From positions 1,302,001-1,366,000 of the forward strand of contig NZ_CP152342.1 of NCBI RefSeq assembly GCF_045291395.1: a stretch of 64,000 nucleotides of DNA, written 5' to 3'. Within the stretch, counting starts at the first letter, position 1; the number at the start of each line of letters is the position of its first letter. The stretch is from MR-S7 sp000400995 (GTDB taxonomy: Bacteria; Pseudomonadota; Gammaproteobacteria; Burkholderiales; Burkholderiaceae_C). The translations under genes were made by a program, and so were the position numbers. The notes under the pieces were generated by a model. That model worked only from the letters and a program-made list of their open reading frames with translations, was not told where the DNA came from and ran no database searches. Of this stretch, positions 1-9,030 are shown piece by piece.

Positions 1-154
1 CAAGGCCCCTTGCACTTTTCTAGACGTTTGCATGTGTGGTCTGCGGTTATCTTCGAGGGGTTCGAGAGTTCAACCAGTTTGTGGCCCGCGAGACGCAGCG
101 GCTACAAGTATCTAATTTTCAGTGCCAACCTATCGAAGGCAAAAGGAGCCAACC

Positions 155-1699
155 ATGAACGCGGTCAGCGATTTGAAGATTACGAAGATCCACCATTGGA
201 TCGGCGGACAGAAACATGATGGAGTTGATAATAAACTCTCGAATGTTCATAACCCTGCCACGGGCCAGATTTCGGGCCATGTGCAGTTGGCGAGCAGCGC
301 GGAGGTGGACGCCGCCGTGGCATCGGCCAAGGCCGCGTTCCCGGCCTGGGCGAATCTGCCTCCGCTGCGCCGCGCGCGCATTCTGTTCAAGTTCCTGGAA
401 CTGCTGAACCAGCACCGCGACGATCTGGCCCGACTCATCACCGCCGAGCACGGCAAGGTGTTCACTGACGCGCAGGGCGAGGTCACGCGCGGCATCGAGA
501 TCGTCGAGTTCGCCACTGGCATCCCCCAACTGCTCAAGAGCGACTTCACCGATCAGGTCTCGACCAACATCGACAACTGGACGCTGCGCCAACCCCTGGG
601 CGTGGTGGCCGGCATCACGCCGTTCAACTTTCCTGTCATGGTGCCGGCCTGGATGTTCCCGGTGGCCATCGCAGCGGGCAACACCTTCGTGCTCAAGCCC
701 AGCCCGATCGATCCGAGCCCGAGCTTGCTGATCGCAGAGCTGCTGCAGAAGGCCGGACTTCCCGATGGTGTTTTCAACGTGGTCCAAGGTGACAAAGACG
801 CCGTCAATGCGCTGTTGGAGCACAAGGACGTGCAGGCAGTATCTTTTGTCGGGTCCACGCCGATCGCCAACTATATCTACGAAACCGGTGCACGGCACGG
901 CAAGCGCGTACAGGCGCTCGGCGGTGCGAAGAACCATCTGGTGGTATTGCCGGATGCCGATCTGGATCAGGTCGTCGATGCCTTGATCGGCGCGGCCTAC
1001 GGTTCCGCGGGCGAACGCTGCATGGCCATCAGCGTGGCCGTGTTCGTCGGCGATGAGACCGCGGAAAAGGTCATTCCCAAGCTGATCGAGCGCACCAAGA
1101 CCCTCAAGGTCCTCAACGGCACCAACCTCGACGCGGAGATGGGACCCATCGTCACGCGCGCCGCACACGAACGCATCAGCAGCTACATCGATCTCGGCGT
1201 GAAGGAAGGCGCCAAGCTGCTGGTTGACGGCCGGCAGTTCGACGGTAGGGTGGCGGGAGAGGGAACTGACACGGACACATCCGGTGGCTTCTGGCTGGGT
1301 GGCACGCTGTTCGATCACGTTACGCCCGACCACCGCATCTACAAGGAAGAGATCTTCGGCCCCGTGCTTGCCAGTGTGCGCGTGAAGAACTTCGGCGAAG
1401 CGATCGATCTGATCAACAACCACGAGTTCGGCAACGGCGTGAGCATCTACACGCGTGACGGCAACGCAGCGCGTGAGTTTGGCCGCCGCATTCAGGTGGG
1501 CATGGTAGGGATCAACGTACCGATTCCCGTGCCGATGGCCTGGCATGGCTTCGGCGGCTGGAAGCGTTCGCTGTTTGGCGACGCACACGCCTATGGCGAG
1601 GAAGGTGTGCGTTTCTACACCAAGCAAAAGTCCATCATGCAGCGGTGGCCCGACAGCATCGCCAAGGGTGCCGAGTTTTCGATGCCGGTCTCGAAGTAA
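155..1699 (+). CDS. mmsA: CoA-acylating methylmalonate-semialdehyde dehydrogenase (copy 1)
   Basis: This 514-residue protein should oxidise (methyl)malonate semialdehyde with NAD and CoA to propionyl- or acetyl-CoA, as in valine, beta-alanine and 3-hydroxypropionate breakdown. Family signs are the N-terminal WIGG motif, NNP-type segment GVVAGITPFNFPVMVPAWMF and the catalytic cysteine in GSAGERCMAIS near residue 290. Length matches the ALDH6 family. The start at 155 is chosen because AAAGGAG lies 8 nt before it; an earlier in-frame start at 122 lacks a ribosome site. It is followed after 228 nt by a branched-chain-type ABC importer on the same strand, which may feed the same pathway. A very similar second copy lies at 20404-21927. 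Function is confident, in vivo substrate is not. Confidence 0.95.
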   Translation: MNAVSDLKITKIHHWIGGQKHDGVDNKLSNVHNPATGQISGHVQLASSAEVDAAVASAKAAFPAWANLPPLRRARILFKFLELLNQHRDDLARLITAEHGKVFTDAQGEVTRGIEIVEFATGIPQLLKSDFTDQVSTNIDNWTLRQPLGVVAGITPFNFPVMVPAWMFPVAIAAGNTFVLKPSPIDPSPSLLIAELLQKAGLPDGVFNVVQGDKDAVNALLEHKDVQAVSFVGSTPIANYIYETGARHGKRVQALGGAKNHLVVLPDADLDQVVDALIGAAYGSAGERCMAISVAVFVGDETAEKVIPKLIERTKTLKVLNGTNLDAEMGPIVTRAAHERISSYIDLGVKEGAKLLVDGRQFDGRVAGEGTDTDTSGGFWLGGTLFDHVTPDHRIYKEEIFGPVLASVRVKNFGEAIDLINNHEFGNGVSIYTRDGNAAREFGRRIQVGMVGINVPIPVPMAWHGFGGWKRSLFGDAHAYGEEGVRFYTKQKSIMQRWPDSIAKGAEFSMPVSK

Positions 1700-1722
1700 C
1701 GGACAGGCTTACAAGGTCATCA

Positions 1723-1750
1723 TCCAGCGGGTTGCACCGTGCCCGCTGGA
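1723..1750 (+). other. mRNA hairpin between mmsA and livK
   Basis: TCCAGCGGG at 1723-1731 pairs fully with CCCGCTGGA at 1742-1750 around a 10-nt loop. There is no U-run after it, so it is not a clear intrinsic terminator. It could stabilise the mmsA end or partly separate mmsA from the transporter genes. The rest of the 1700-1927 gap shows no other recognisable signal. Confidence 0.4.
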
Positions 1751-1927
1751 GGCAACAGGAGAACTTTACCCACCTCCATTCACTACATCATCGAACCTAG
1801 GCAAGGCATGCCACCCGTCTGCGCCAGGTAAACACCGTTTCAGGTGGCCCACATCATCGTTGAAACCAACGCTGGTACGCGGCAAAAAAATAGGCCAAAA
1901 GCGCCAGCAAAAAGTAGGAGACAAATC

Positions 1928-3094
1928 ATGAACAGGAAGTACTTGCGCGTTGCGGGTGCCATCGCGAATTGCACCGTGGCTGCTTTATTGACCCTCAATG
2001 CAGGGGCTGCCACTGCCAAAGATCTCGTCAAAATCGCATTCATCGGTCCGCTGACCGGCGGTGTTTCATCCACCGGCCTGGGCGGACGCAACTCGGCGCA
2101 ACTGGCGGTCGATCAGCACAACGCCGATCCCAGCAAGAAGTACCGGGTCGAGCTGGTCAAGCTCGATGACGAATGCAAGCCTGCCGTCGGGGTGCAGGTC
2201 GTCACCAGGGCGGCCACAGATCGCAACATCATCGGCGCCGTCGGCCACTACTGCTCGGCAGTGGCCATCGTGACGGTCGATACGTTCCATCGGTTCGGCC
2301 TGCCGTTGGTGATCTGGGGTGCGGTGCTGCCGGAGATCACCTACGGCAATAGCTTCAAGGAGATCCATCGCGTCAATGGCACGATGATCAATGAAGGCAA
2401 GCTGGCTGCCGAGTACGTGCAGAAGGCTGGCTTCAAGCGGGTCGCGCTGATTTACGACACGACCGACTACGGTAAGGGCCAGAGTGTGCATTTCATGAAC
2501 GCCCTCAAGCAGTTCCCTGACATCACCGTCACCGGGTCATACGGGGTAGATGTGACGCAGCAGGACTTCTCCGCGGAACTCACCGCCGCGCAGCGCGGCA
2601 AGCCCGATGTCATCTGGTTCGGTGGGCTGACGCCGCAGGGCGTTTCCATCAAGGCGCAACTGCAACGCATCGGTATCGCCACGCCTTTCATCGGTGTCTC
2701 GGGCATCCTCAACGAAGGTTTCATTGCCGGGCTGGGGTCAGCAGTCGCCGAAGGTGTCGTGTCGTTCCACAACGGTGCTCCGATCGAAAAATACGCCAAG
2801 GGCAAGGAGTTCCTGACGGCCTATGCTGCCGCAGGATTCAAGGAGGAGCCTGATGCTTACGGCCCCTTTGCGTACAGCGCTACCAAGCTGCTGATCGACG
2901 CCATCGAGAAGGTCGGCCCCAACCGGGCCAAGGTGCGCGACGAGCTCAATACCACGCGCGACTACGAAAGTCTGGTGGGCACCATCAACTTCGACGACCA
3001 CCGCCAGAACATCACCAACGCCCACCAATATGTGGTGCAGGACGGCAAGTGGGTCTATTGGGCCGATAGCAAGTACGCCAAGGAGCAAAAGTAA
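1928..3094 (+). CDS. Branched-chain-type ABC transporter substrate-binding protein (LivK-like)
   Basis: This 388-residue periplasmic binding protein begins with a signal peptide (basic MNRKYLR, hydrophobic stretch, AATA cleavage region near residue 30) and continues with VKIAFIGPLTGGVSSTGLGG, typical of the Peripla_BP_6 family (LivK, UrtA and relatives). The start at 1928 follows GTAGGAGACAAATC; the longer frame from 1844 would hide the signal peptide. It heads a same-strand run livK-H-M-G-F with two 4-nt overlaps, so it supplies the ligand for that importer. The ligand cannot be read from sequence; branched amino acids, short-chain amides or other carboxylates are all possible. Placement after mmsA hints at a C3-C4 acid or amino acid. 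Confidence 0.9.
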   Translation: MNRKYLRVAGAIANCTVAALLTLNAGAATAKDLVKIAFIGPLTGGVSSTGLGGRNSAQLAVDQHNADPSKKYRVELVKLDDECKPAVGVQVVTRAATDRNIIGAVGHYCSAVAIVTVDTFHRFGLPLVIWGAVLPEITYGNSFKEIHRVNGTMINEGKLAAEYVQKAGFKRVALIYDTTDYGKGQSVHFMNALKQFPDITVTGSYGVDVTQQDFSAELTAAQRGKPDVIWFGGLTPQGVSIKAQLQRIGIATPFIGVSGILNEGFIAGLGSAVAEGVVSFHNGAPIEKYAKGKEFLTAYAAAGFKEEPDAYGPFAYSATKLLIDAIEKVGPNRAKVRDELNTTRDYESLVGTINFDDHRQNITNAHQYVVQDGKWVYWADSKYAKEQK

Positions 3095-3140
3095 GCACGC
3101 AGCAGAGAGTCGTAAACCACCAACCTAGGGAGCATACGAC

Positions 3141-4058
3141 ATGGAATTGTCCTTTGCCTTCCAGCATCTGGTTAACTTCCTCATGCTGGGTCTGATCTAT
3201 TCGATCGTTGCCGTGGGCTTCTCGCTGTACTTCGGAGTCGTCGACGTCGTGCAGTTTGCCCATGGCGATGTGTTGGCGCTGGGAGGATACGCCGGCCTGG
3301 CCGGAATCCTGCTGGCCACGGCCGCTGGTGCTGGCGGAGTAGGCTCGATCATCGGCATGATCGTCCTGGCCGTCATCGCCACGGGTGCTGCGGGGGTCTT
3401 GATCGGGCGCTATCTGGTCCTGCCCCTGCGGCAGGCACCTCACATCAACGTGCTGCTGATCACGCTGATGACTGGTACGGCCATTCGCGAGGCCCTGCGC
3501 CTTTTCGTGCCTGGCGGCTCAAACCCCAACCCATTTCCGATGGTGTTGCCTGACACGCTCATCAGCTTCGGGGGCGCCAGCATGCGCGTGAGCAGCATCA
3601 TCATTCTGCTGGCAGGGGCCGCGGCAATCTTCGGTACCCATTTCCTGCTCAACCATACACGCCTGGGTCTGGCCGTTCGTGGTGTCGCCCAGGATGAAGA
3701 GACTGCCCGGTTCATGGGCATCAACTTCAAGCGGGTGGTGATCCTGACTTTTGTGCTCGGCTCCAGCCTGGGGGCACTGGCCGGGATCATGTCGGGACTG
3801 TACTACCGGCAGGTCATCTACAACATGGGGGTGATGCTCGGTGTCATCGGCTTCTGCTCCGCCGTGGTGGGCGGGCTGGGAAGCCTGCTGGGGGCCGTGC
3901 TTGGCGGCTTCCTGTTCGCCGGGCTGCAAACCTTCGCCACCGTGGCACTGCCGATTCCCAGTGCGTACAAGGATGTTTTTGCTTTCACCATGATGATCTG
4001 CATCATCGCCATCCGGCCCACAGGTCTGCTGCGCGAGCGTTTCCAGGAGCGGGTATGA
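3141..4058 (+). CDS. livH: Branched-chain ABC transporter permease LivH
   Basis: The 305-residue inner-membrane protein has about eight hydrophobic segments and the LivH pattern: an early MLGLIYSIVAVGFSLYFGVV segment, then FAHGDVLALGGYAG, the conserved VRGVAQDEETARFMGIN loop that contacts the ATPase, and a C-terminal VVGGLGSLLGAVLGG. Length fits the family. CATACGAC before the ATG is preceded by AGGGAG, a good ribosome site. It overlaps the next gene by 4 nt (ATGA), showing translational coupling with livM. Confidence 0.93.
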   Translation: MELSFAFQHLVNFLMLGLIYSIVAVGFSLYFGVVDVVQFAHGDVLALGGYAGLAGILLATAAGAGGVGSIIGMIVLAVIATGAAGVLIGRYLVLPLRQAPHINVLLITLMTGTAIREALRLFVPGGSNPNPFPMVLPDTLISFGGASMRVSSIIILLAGAAAIFGTHFLLNHTRLGLAVRGVAQDEETARFMGINFKRVVILTFVLGSSLGALAGIMSGLYYRQVIYNMGVMLGVIGFCSAVVGGLGSLLGAVLGGFLFAGLQTFATVALPIPSAYKDVFAFTMMICIIAIRPTGLLRERFQERV

Positions 4059-5272
4059 ACCAGAGAACCACAACGACCTTACCGATCGCTGGACAGCCGA
4101 TGGCTACTACCCCTGTCCCTCGCGCACTGGCGGCGCAGCCTTTGCCATTCATCCTCACTGTCGTGGCGGCCACAGGCATTCTGGCGCTGCTTCTCGCCTT
4201 CGAGTCAGAGCTGGCCTTGGCAGGCACGCTCCTCGCGGCTGCTGCCCTATGGTGGGGCGGTCAACGAAGCGGCGTGCTCGGCAGGGCAGGGGTCTTTGCC
4301 GACTGCCACCCACGCCTGTCGCGTGCGATCTTTGTCGCCGCCGGTGCCGTACTGCTGTTGCTGTTTCACCAGGAGCACTATGCGCTCTTGATGGTGGCCA
4401 CGGTATTGCTCTATGCCGCCGCGTGCGCTGGCATCAATATCCAGACCGGCTTCGCGGGGATCGCGAACTTTGCGGGCGCGGCATTCTTCGCTTGCGGTGG
4501 CTACACCGTGGCCGTGCTCACAAAGAACACAGCCCTGCCGCATGTTCTGGCAATTCTGGCGGGCGGCGTGGTGACGGCAGCCATCGGCGCGATCCTGCTG
4601 CTGCCAGTGCTGCGCACCCGCGGGTACTACTCGGCGTTGGTGACCATTGCCTTCGGCATCCTTTGCAGTTCCTTCCTGCAGGTCAATGAACATCTGGGCG
4701 GTGCGCAGGGTCTCCAACTGGATGCGTTGAACATACTGGGATGGGACATGGGCCAGGGCCTGGAGATCGCCGGCCGCGAGGTGTCGTTCTATTTTGGCTA
4801 TGCACTGCTGGCCCTGGCGGTGTTCCTGCTGGCATCCCTGCTGGCCCACGCAGTGGAATGGTCGGCCATCGGCGTGAACTTCGACGCCGTGCGCAATGAC
4901 GAACTGGTGAGTTCCACCTTCGGCATCAACCTGCAGCGCTGGAAGATCACCGCGTTCCTGTTGGGAAACTTCCTCATCGGAATTTCAGGTGCTGTGTACG
5001 CGGGCCTGACCAGCTTCGTCAGTCCGGCGGGTGCGACGTTCGAGCAATCGCTGCTGCTGATCTCCATCGTGATTCTTGGCGGCATCGGCAACAGTTGGGG
5101 TGCGCTGCTGGCGGCGGCTCTGGTGGTGCTTGTGCCTGAGAAGTTGCAATCCTTGCAGGAATACAGGATTCTGATTTTCTCCGCGGCTGTCGTAGCCATC
5201 CTGCTGTTCCGGCCCAAGGGGCTTGTGCCGCGGCGCATGCGCGACTTCTCGGTCAAGGGGGGCACGCGATGA
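4055..5272 (+). CDS. livM: Branched-chain ABC transporter permease LivM
   Basis: The second permease of the importer is 405 residues long. An N-terminal 80-residue extension with extra hydrophobic segments precedes the LivM core, which shows GFAGIANFAGAAFFACGGYT, the ATPase-facing VRNDELVSSTFGIN loop and ILGGIGNSWGALL. It starts inside the end of livH and ends inside the start of livG, both with 4-nt ATGA overlaps, so the three are one translational unit. Nothing looks damaged. Confidence 0.92.
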   Translation: MNQRTTTTLPIAGQPMATTPVPRALAAQPLPFILTVVAATGILALLLAFESELALAGTLLAAAALWWGGQRSGVLGRAGVFADCHPRLSRAIFVAAGAVLLLLFHQEHYALLMVATVLLYAAACAGINIQTGFAGIANFAGAAFFACGGYTVAVLTKNTALPHVLAILAGGVVTAAIGAILLLPVLRTRGYYSALVTIAFGILCSSFLQVNEHLGGAQGLQLDALNILGWDMGQGLEIAGREVSFYFGYALLALAVFLLASLLAHAVEWSAIGVNFDAVRNDELVSSTFGINLQRWKITAFLLGNFLIGISGAVYAGLTSFVSPAGATFEQSLLLISIVILGGIGNSWGALLAAALVVLVPEKLQSLQEYRILIFSAAVVAILLFRPKGLVPRRMRDFSVKGGTR

Positions 5273-6048
5273 GTCAAGCCATTCTTTCATGCCGCGATGT
5301 GACCATGCGCTTTGGCGGCCTCGTGGCGCTGGACTCCTTCAGCCTGGATGTGCATGCTGGAGAGGTGGTGGGTCTGCTGGGACCGAATGGCTCCGGTAAG
5401 ACGACATTCTTCAATGTCATCACCGGCCTCTACAAGCCCGCTGGGGGCAGCATCCGTTTTGGCGACGCGGACCTTTTCGGCAGGCCGCCGGCGGAAATCA
5501 ATCACGCCGGAATCGCGCGCAGCTTCCAGCGCTGCCGTCTGCTGTTGGAACTGTCGGTGTTCGACAACCTGCTGTTGGGCGCGCACAACCGGCTCCACAA
5601 TGGGCTGCTGCGTAATCTGTTTGCCCGCAAGGCGACACAGCGATCCATTACATCGTTCATCGGTACGGCGCGCGACTTGTGCGCACGCTTCAACCCCTAC
5701 ATCGCGGACCGCCTGTTCGAGCCTGCCGGCTCATTCAACATGATCGACCGCCGCCGCATCGAACTGTGCAGGGCCCTACTGGGCGAGCCTCGGCTTTTGC
5801 TGCTCGATGAACCTTCCGCAGGCATGACACATGAGGAAACCTTCAGCCTGATGGACGACGTGACAAGTTTCCAACGCCAGCGCCCGGATCTGTCCATCAT
5901 CCTCATCGAGCATGAGATGCAGGTCATCGAGCGTGTCAGCCAGCGTTGCGTGGTGCTGAACTTCGGCAAGAAAATCTGCGAAGGCAGCTATCGCGAGGTG
6001 ACCAATGATGTGCAGGTGCGCAAAGCCTATCTGGGAGACGACGTATGA
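5269..6048 (+). CDS. livG: Branched-chain ABC transporter ATP-binding protein LivG
   Basis: This 259-residue ATPase has Walker A GPNGSGKTT near residue 37, Q-loop region, and Walker B LLLLDEPSAGMT followed by the switch histidine in LIEHEMQVI. The ABC signature is not canonical: where LSGGQQ or LSYG is expected the sequence reads NMIDRRRIELCRALLG, so the usual LSGG is replaced. LivG normally works with LivF as a heterodimer, and LivF here carries a frameshift in its own signature. The start overlaps livM by 4 nt, and the end overlaps livF by 4 nt. Confidence 0.9.
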   Translation: MSQAILSCRDVTMRFGGLVALDSFSLDVHAGEVVGLLGPNGSGKTTFFNVITGLYKPAGGSIRFGDADLFGRPPAEINHAGIARSFQRCRLLLELSVFDNLLLGAHNRLHNGLLRNLFARKATQRSITSFIGTARDLCARFNPYIADRLFEPAGSFNMIDRRRIELCRALLGEPRLLLLDEPSAGMTHEETFSLMDDVTSFQRQRPDLSIILIEHEMQVIERVSQRCVVLNFGKKICEGSYREVTNDVQVRKAYLGDDV

Positions 6049-6775
6049 GTGAAGCGATTCTGACGGTAGAGAACCTTGTCGCGGGCTACGGCAACGCCAA
6101 TGTGCTCAACGGCATCTCCGTGCAGGCGCAGGATCGCGCCATCACCTGCCTGCTGGGCGCCAATGGCGTGGGTAAAAGCACGCTGATCAAGGCGATCTTC
6201 GGTTTGGTGCCTGTTCGACAGGGGACGGTGCGATTCCTGGGACAGGACATCACGGGCTGGGAGACGCATCGCGTGGTAGCTCAGGGCCTGGCCAGCATCC
6301 CGGAAGGGAATCGTGTGTTTCCACGCATGTCGGTACTGGACAATCTCATGGCCGGTGCCTACCTGGAGCGCTCGCGTGCGAAGATCGCCTCGCGCCTTGA
6401 GCGGGTCATGGCACTTTTCCCCAGGCTGGCTGAACGGCGCGACCAGTTCGCAGGCACCTTGTCCGGGGAGAGCGTTCGATGCTGTCGATCGGCCGCGGGC
6501 TGATGAGCAGTCCGCGCCTGCTCGTCATCGATGAGCCTTCGCTGGGTCTGTCGCCGCTTTTCGTGAAGGAGAACTTCAAGCTCATCCGAGAACTGGGCAG
6601 CGAGGAGTGCACCATCTTGCTGGTGGAGCAGAACGTCCGGCAAACGCTGGAGGTCTCCCAGTACGGCTACGTGATCTCCCAGGGCAAGGTGGCATTGGAG
6701 GGGTCCAGCACGGAACTGCGACAAAGCCCTGAGGTCAGCGAAGCGTACTTTGGTGGGGAGACAGCGAGCCACTGA
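6045..6775 (+). pseudogene. livF: LivF ATPase interrupted by a 1-base deletion in the LSGGE signature
   Basis: Two overlapping frames together make a full LivF of about 243 residues. The first (6045-6503) has Walker A GANGVGKST and the Q-loop region with VFPRMSVLDNL, and then fails after GTLSGE. The second (visible from 6479) resumes with SMLSIGRGLM, Walker B LLVIDEPSLGLSP and the switch histidine region LLVEQNVRQT. A family protein would read LSGGERSMLSIG; the DNA has four G where five bases are needed, at about 6462-6467. The gene is either inactivated or, since this is a short G-run, mis-sequenced. It overlaps livG by 4 nt, so it belongs to the operon. Confidence 0.9.
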
Positions 6776-6824
6776 CAACAGGCCCGCTTCTGCCCTTGAC
6801 AGGGGGGCTCGGAAAGATGAGAGC

Positions 6825-6860
6825 AATCCAAGGTGTGCCTGCACCTTGGATTTTTCGTTT
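6825..6860 (+). terminator. Rho-independent terminator after the liv operon
   Basis: AATCCAAGGTG (6825-6835) pairs fully with CACCTTGGATT (6842-6852) around a 6-nt loop, and TTTTTCGTTT follows. The 11-bp stem and T-run make a standard terminator 50 nt after livF. Confidence 0.85.
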
Positions 6861-6910
6861 CTAGAGCCTGCATCTGCCTCCGTCTGGCAGTGCCGTCACT
6901 GCAGGAATTT

Positions 6911-6924
6911 TTGACCTATGCCAA
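6911..6924. promoter_or_regulatory. Palindromic operator, site a (upstream of lactate permease gene)
   Basis: TTGACCTATGCCAA matches TTGNCNTANGNCAA at all ten fixed positions. It lies 84 nt before the permease start at 7009 and after the liv terminator. It could also act as a -35 element (TTGACC), but no good -10 box is seen at the usual distance. This is the only member of the set in the left half of the window. Confidence 0.6.
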
Positions 6925-7008
6925 AATAATGGATGACATGGTTGAAACACGGATTTTCGCAACACCAGTTGGAAAGGGGAAGTTCGCCATCGTGAAAGGA
7001 AAGTGAGA

Positions 7009-8469
7009 ATGACCTACTTCTTGTGGGCACTGCCGATGTTGACAGTATTTGCCGCGATCGTCAGCGGCCGTGCCAACACCACCATCGCAGCCGTCCTTGG
7101 CCTGCTGGTAGCAGTTCCCGTCACTTTGCTTCTTGGTCCGGTGGCATTTGATACAGCGCAGTTGGGTCAGGCGTTGTTGCGCGGCCTTTGGGTCGGGACG
7201 ATCATTGTTCCCTACATCCTTGGTGGCTTGCTGTTCTGGCAGGTTGCAGCACGGGGGGCGTCCACTCACGCTGGAACCACGACGGCGCCAGTGCAGGTGC
7301 CCTTGGGCAATCGACGGTTGGTGTTTTTTGCCTGCTTTCTGGTAGGGCCGTTCGCCGAATCGGTAACCGGCTTCGGTGTCGGAATGCTCGGCACCGTCAT
7401 GCTGATTCGCCACCTCGGATTCCGGCCCAGGCAGCTCATGGTATTTGCGTTGTTGAGCCAGACGGTCATTCCGTGGGGAGTGATGAGCAGTGCCACATTG
7501 CTGGCAGCTGCCTATGCTCGGGTGCCAGTTGTGCAGTTGGGCGTTTACTCGGTCTTGCCAGTCGCATTGCTCATGCTCATCTGGATGCCTCTGTTTTGGA
7601 GAACGGCACGCGGCGCAGGTGTGGGCGCACCACTGTCCGAACACGTCCGGGAATCCATCTGGGTAGCAGTCAGTCTGGGACTGTTGACTGTTGCCACACA
7701 ATATCTGGGGCCAGAAGCGGCATTGTTGGCTGCTTATGGGCCGTTGATCGTAATTCGATACTTGCTGGATTTCCGTCCAAGGCGGAAACAGGCCATCGCT
7801 GCAGCGCGCAACGTGCTCCCGTACATCGTTCTGATCATCATGCTGGCATTGACGCGGCTGCTGCCGGATGCCAGGAACACACTCGCCACCTTGCTTGCGC
7901 TGACCCCATTCGACGATCTGCCGACCTTGTCCCCATTTTTGCATGCCGGAAGCTGGCTGATCGTGGGCACCTTCGCGACGGCTGCCGCACGCCAGCAGGT
8001 GCATGTGCTGGTGCCAGAGGCGCAGGCAGCGTGGCGAACAGGAAAGCAGGCAGTCCTCACGGTATTCCTGTTTGCCATGATCGCGGAAGTGCTCACCGCG
8101 TCGGGCATTGCCGACGCATTTGCCACTGGCACGCTTGCCGCCTTGGGAGAGAAGGCAATCCTCGTCACGCCGCTGCTTTCGGGGACGCTCAGTATCCTCA
8201 CCAACAACGCCAACTCTTCCAGCATTTTGTTCCTGCCGGCACAGGTCGCCTTGGCGTCCCAAGCGGGTTTGAGCGTGCTGGCCGTTGCCACACTTCAGCA
8301 CGTTACCGCAACGGCGATGTGCATCTTCTCGCCGGTGCGAATGTCCATTGCTGCCGGCCTCGCGCACGGCCACGGTCAGGAGCGCCTGGTTTACCGGGAA
8401 CTTCTGCCTGCGATCATTGCGGCCTATCTTCTACTCTTGACGATGGCGGCGTGGGTCATGACCACTTAA
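7009..8469 (+). CDS. Lactate permease (LctP) family carboxylate transporter
   Basis: The 486-residue membrane protein has 12 or so hydrophobic segments and the LctP hallmark FLVGPFAESVTGFGVGMLGT near residue 110. A C-terminal NNANSSSILFLPAQVALASQAG stretch corresponds to the substrate region of L-lactate and glycolate permeases. It should move a small hydroxy- or keto-acid with protons across the inner membrane. The ATG at 7009 is preferred over a GTG at 7003 because AAAGGA (6995-7000) is then 8 nt away. It is monocistronic, with the palindromic site a upstream. It is shorter than typical LldP (about 550 residues), so it belongs to a shorter subgroup; substrate uncertain. Confidence 0.85.
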   Translation: MTYFLWALPMLTVFAAIVSGRANTTIAAVLGLLVAVPVTLLLGPVAFDTAQLGQALLRGLWVGTIIVPYILGGLLFWQVAARGASTHAGTTTAPVQVPLGNRRLVFFACFLVGPFAESVTGFGVGMLGTVMLIRHLGFRPRQLMVFALLSQTVIPWGVMSSATLLAAAYARVPVVQLGVYSVLPVALLMLIWMPLFWRTARGAGVGAPLSEHVRESIWVAVSLGLLTVATQYLGPEAALLAAYGPLIVIRYLLDFRPRRKQAIAAARNVLPYIVLIIMLALTRLLPDARNTLATLLALTPFDDLPTLSPFLHAGSWLIVGTFATAAARQQVHVLVPEAQAAWRTGKQAVLTVFLFAMIAEVLTASGIADAFATGTLAALGEKAILVTPLLSGTLSILTNNANSSSILFLPAQVALASQAGLSVLAVATLQHVTATAMCIFSPVRMSIAAGLAHGHGQERLVYRELLPAIIAAYLLLLTMAAWVMTT

Positions 8470-8532
8470 ATCCGATGCTCTCCTTTAGCCTTATCTGATC
8501 ATTCTTCAAACGAACGAGTCGCGAATAAGGAT

Positions 8533-8681
8533 TTATCCGTAAATAATATTGACGGGCAGGCTGATCTTCCGCAAGGCGATGATGGCAGCGGCTAGATGGT
8601 TTAGAGCGAGAAAGGTGTGCTCCAGCTTTTCGTAGCGCACCGGCAGCTTGCGGAATCTGTTGAACCACCTGCGCATTCCAC
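8533..8681 (-). mobile_element. IS5-family transposase 3' remnant
   Basis: On the minus strand the last 48 or so codons of an IS5-type transposase are readable, including MRRWFNRFRKLPVRYEKLEH and a TAA at 8533-8535. This is the usual C-terminal segment after the catalytic glutamate. Everything upstream is missing because an IS21-like end begins at 8682. No intact transposase or inverted repeat pair remains, so it is immobile. Confidence 0.75.
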
Positions 8682-8832
8682 TGATCGCGGGCACTCATTC
8701 CAGACGATGGCGGGCAGCAGTCCACGCTGATCGCGGGCAGCGTTCCACGCGATGGCGGGCAGCCGCGCGCGGCCCGGAGTGACGGCGGCGATGGTAGTGC
8801 AGGTGCCCGCGATCAGCGTGGAACGCGGGGTG
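8682..8832. repeat. Subterminal repeats of an IS21-like element
   Basis: Four related units of about 22-24 bp, with the core GATSGCGGGCA followed by a TTCCA-like half, start near 8682, 8705, 8728 and 8750. An inverted copy (GCCCGCGATCAGCGTGGAAC) lies near 8803-8822. IS21-family elements carry multiple such transposase-binding repeats at their ends. The outer end reads TG at 8682, consistent with the 5'-TG/CA-3' termini of the family. The spacing is too short and too irregular for CRISPR, and there are no spacers. Confidence 0.65.
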
Positions 8833-9030
8833 TTTCGGTTATCCACGCGGCGCGCAGCGCCGGGTGGGTAACCGGGTGCGCGGCAGGCGATGAGAGCGTC
8901 TTGATGAGGTGCTTGGCAGCCTTGTCCACGGCGGCGGTCGGCGCCTGCAACGAACCGACCGCCGCGGTGGGCAAGGCGGTGCACGCGACGCCACGGTGGG
9001 CATGGCGGCGTGCTGCGCGCAGCGCAGGTG

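Noticed and set aside
119..1627. Long minus-strand frame opposite mmsA
   Set aside because: Shadow of the real gene caused by GC-rich codon bias; no family pattern and mmsA is certain.
6916..8373. Long minus-strand frame opposite the lactate permease
   Set aside because: Residue content (many C, Q, H) is that of a shadow of membrane-protein codons.
8682..8832. CRISPR-like repeats
   Set aside because: Units adjoin with no unique spacers and lie at the end of an IS21 relic.
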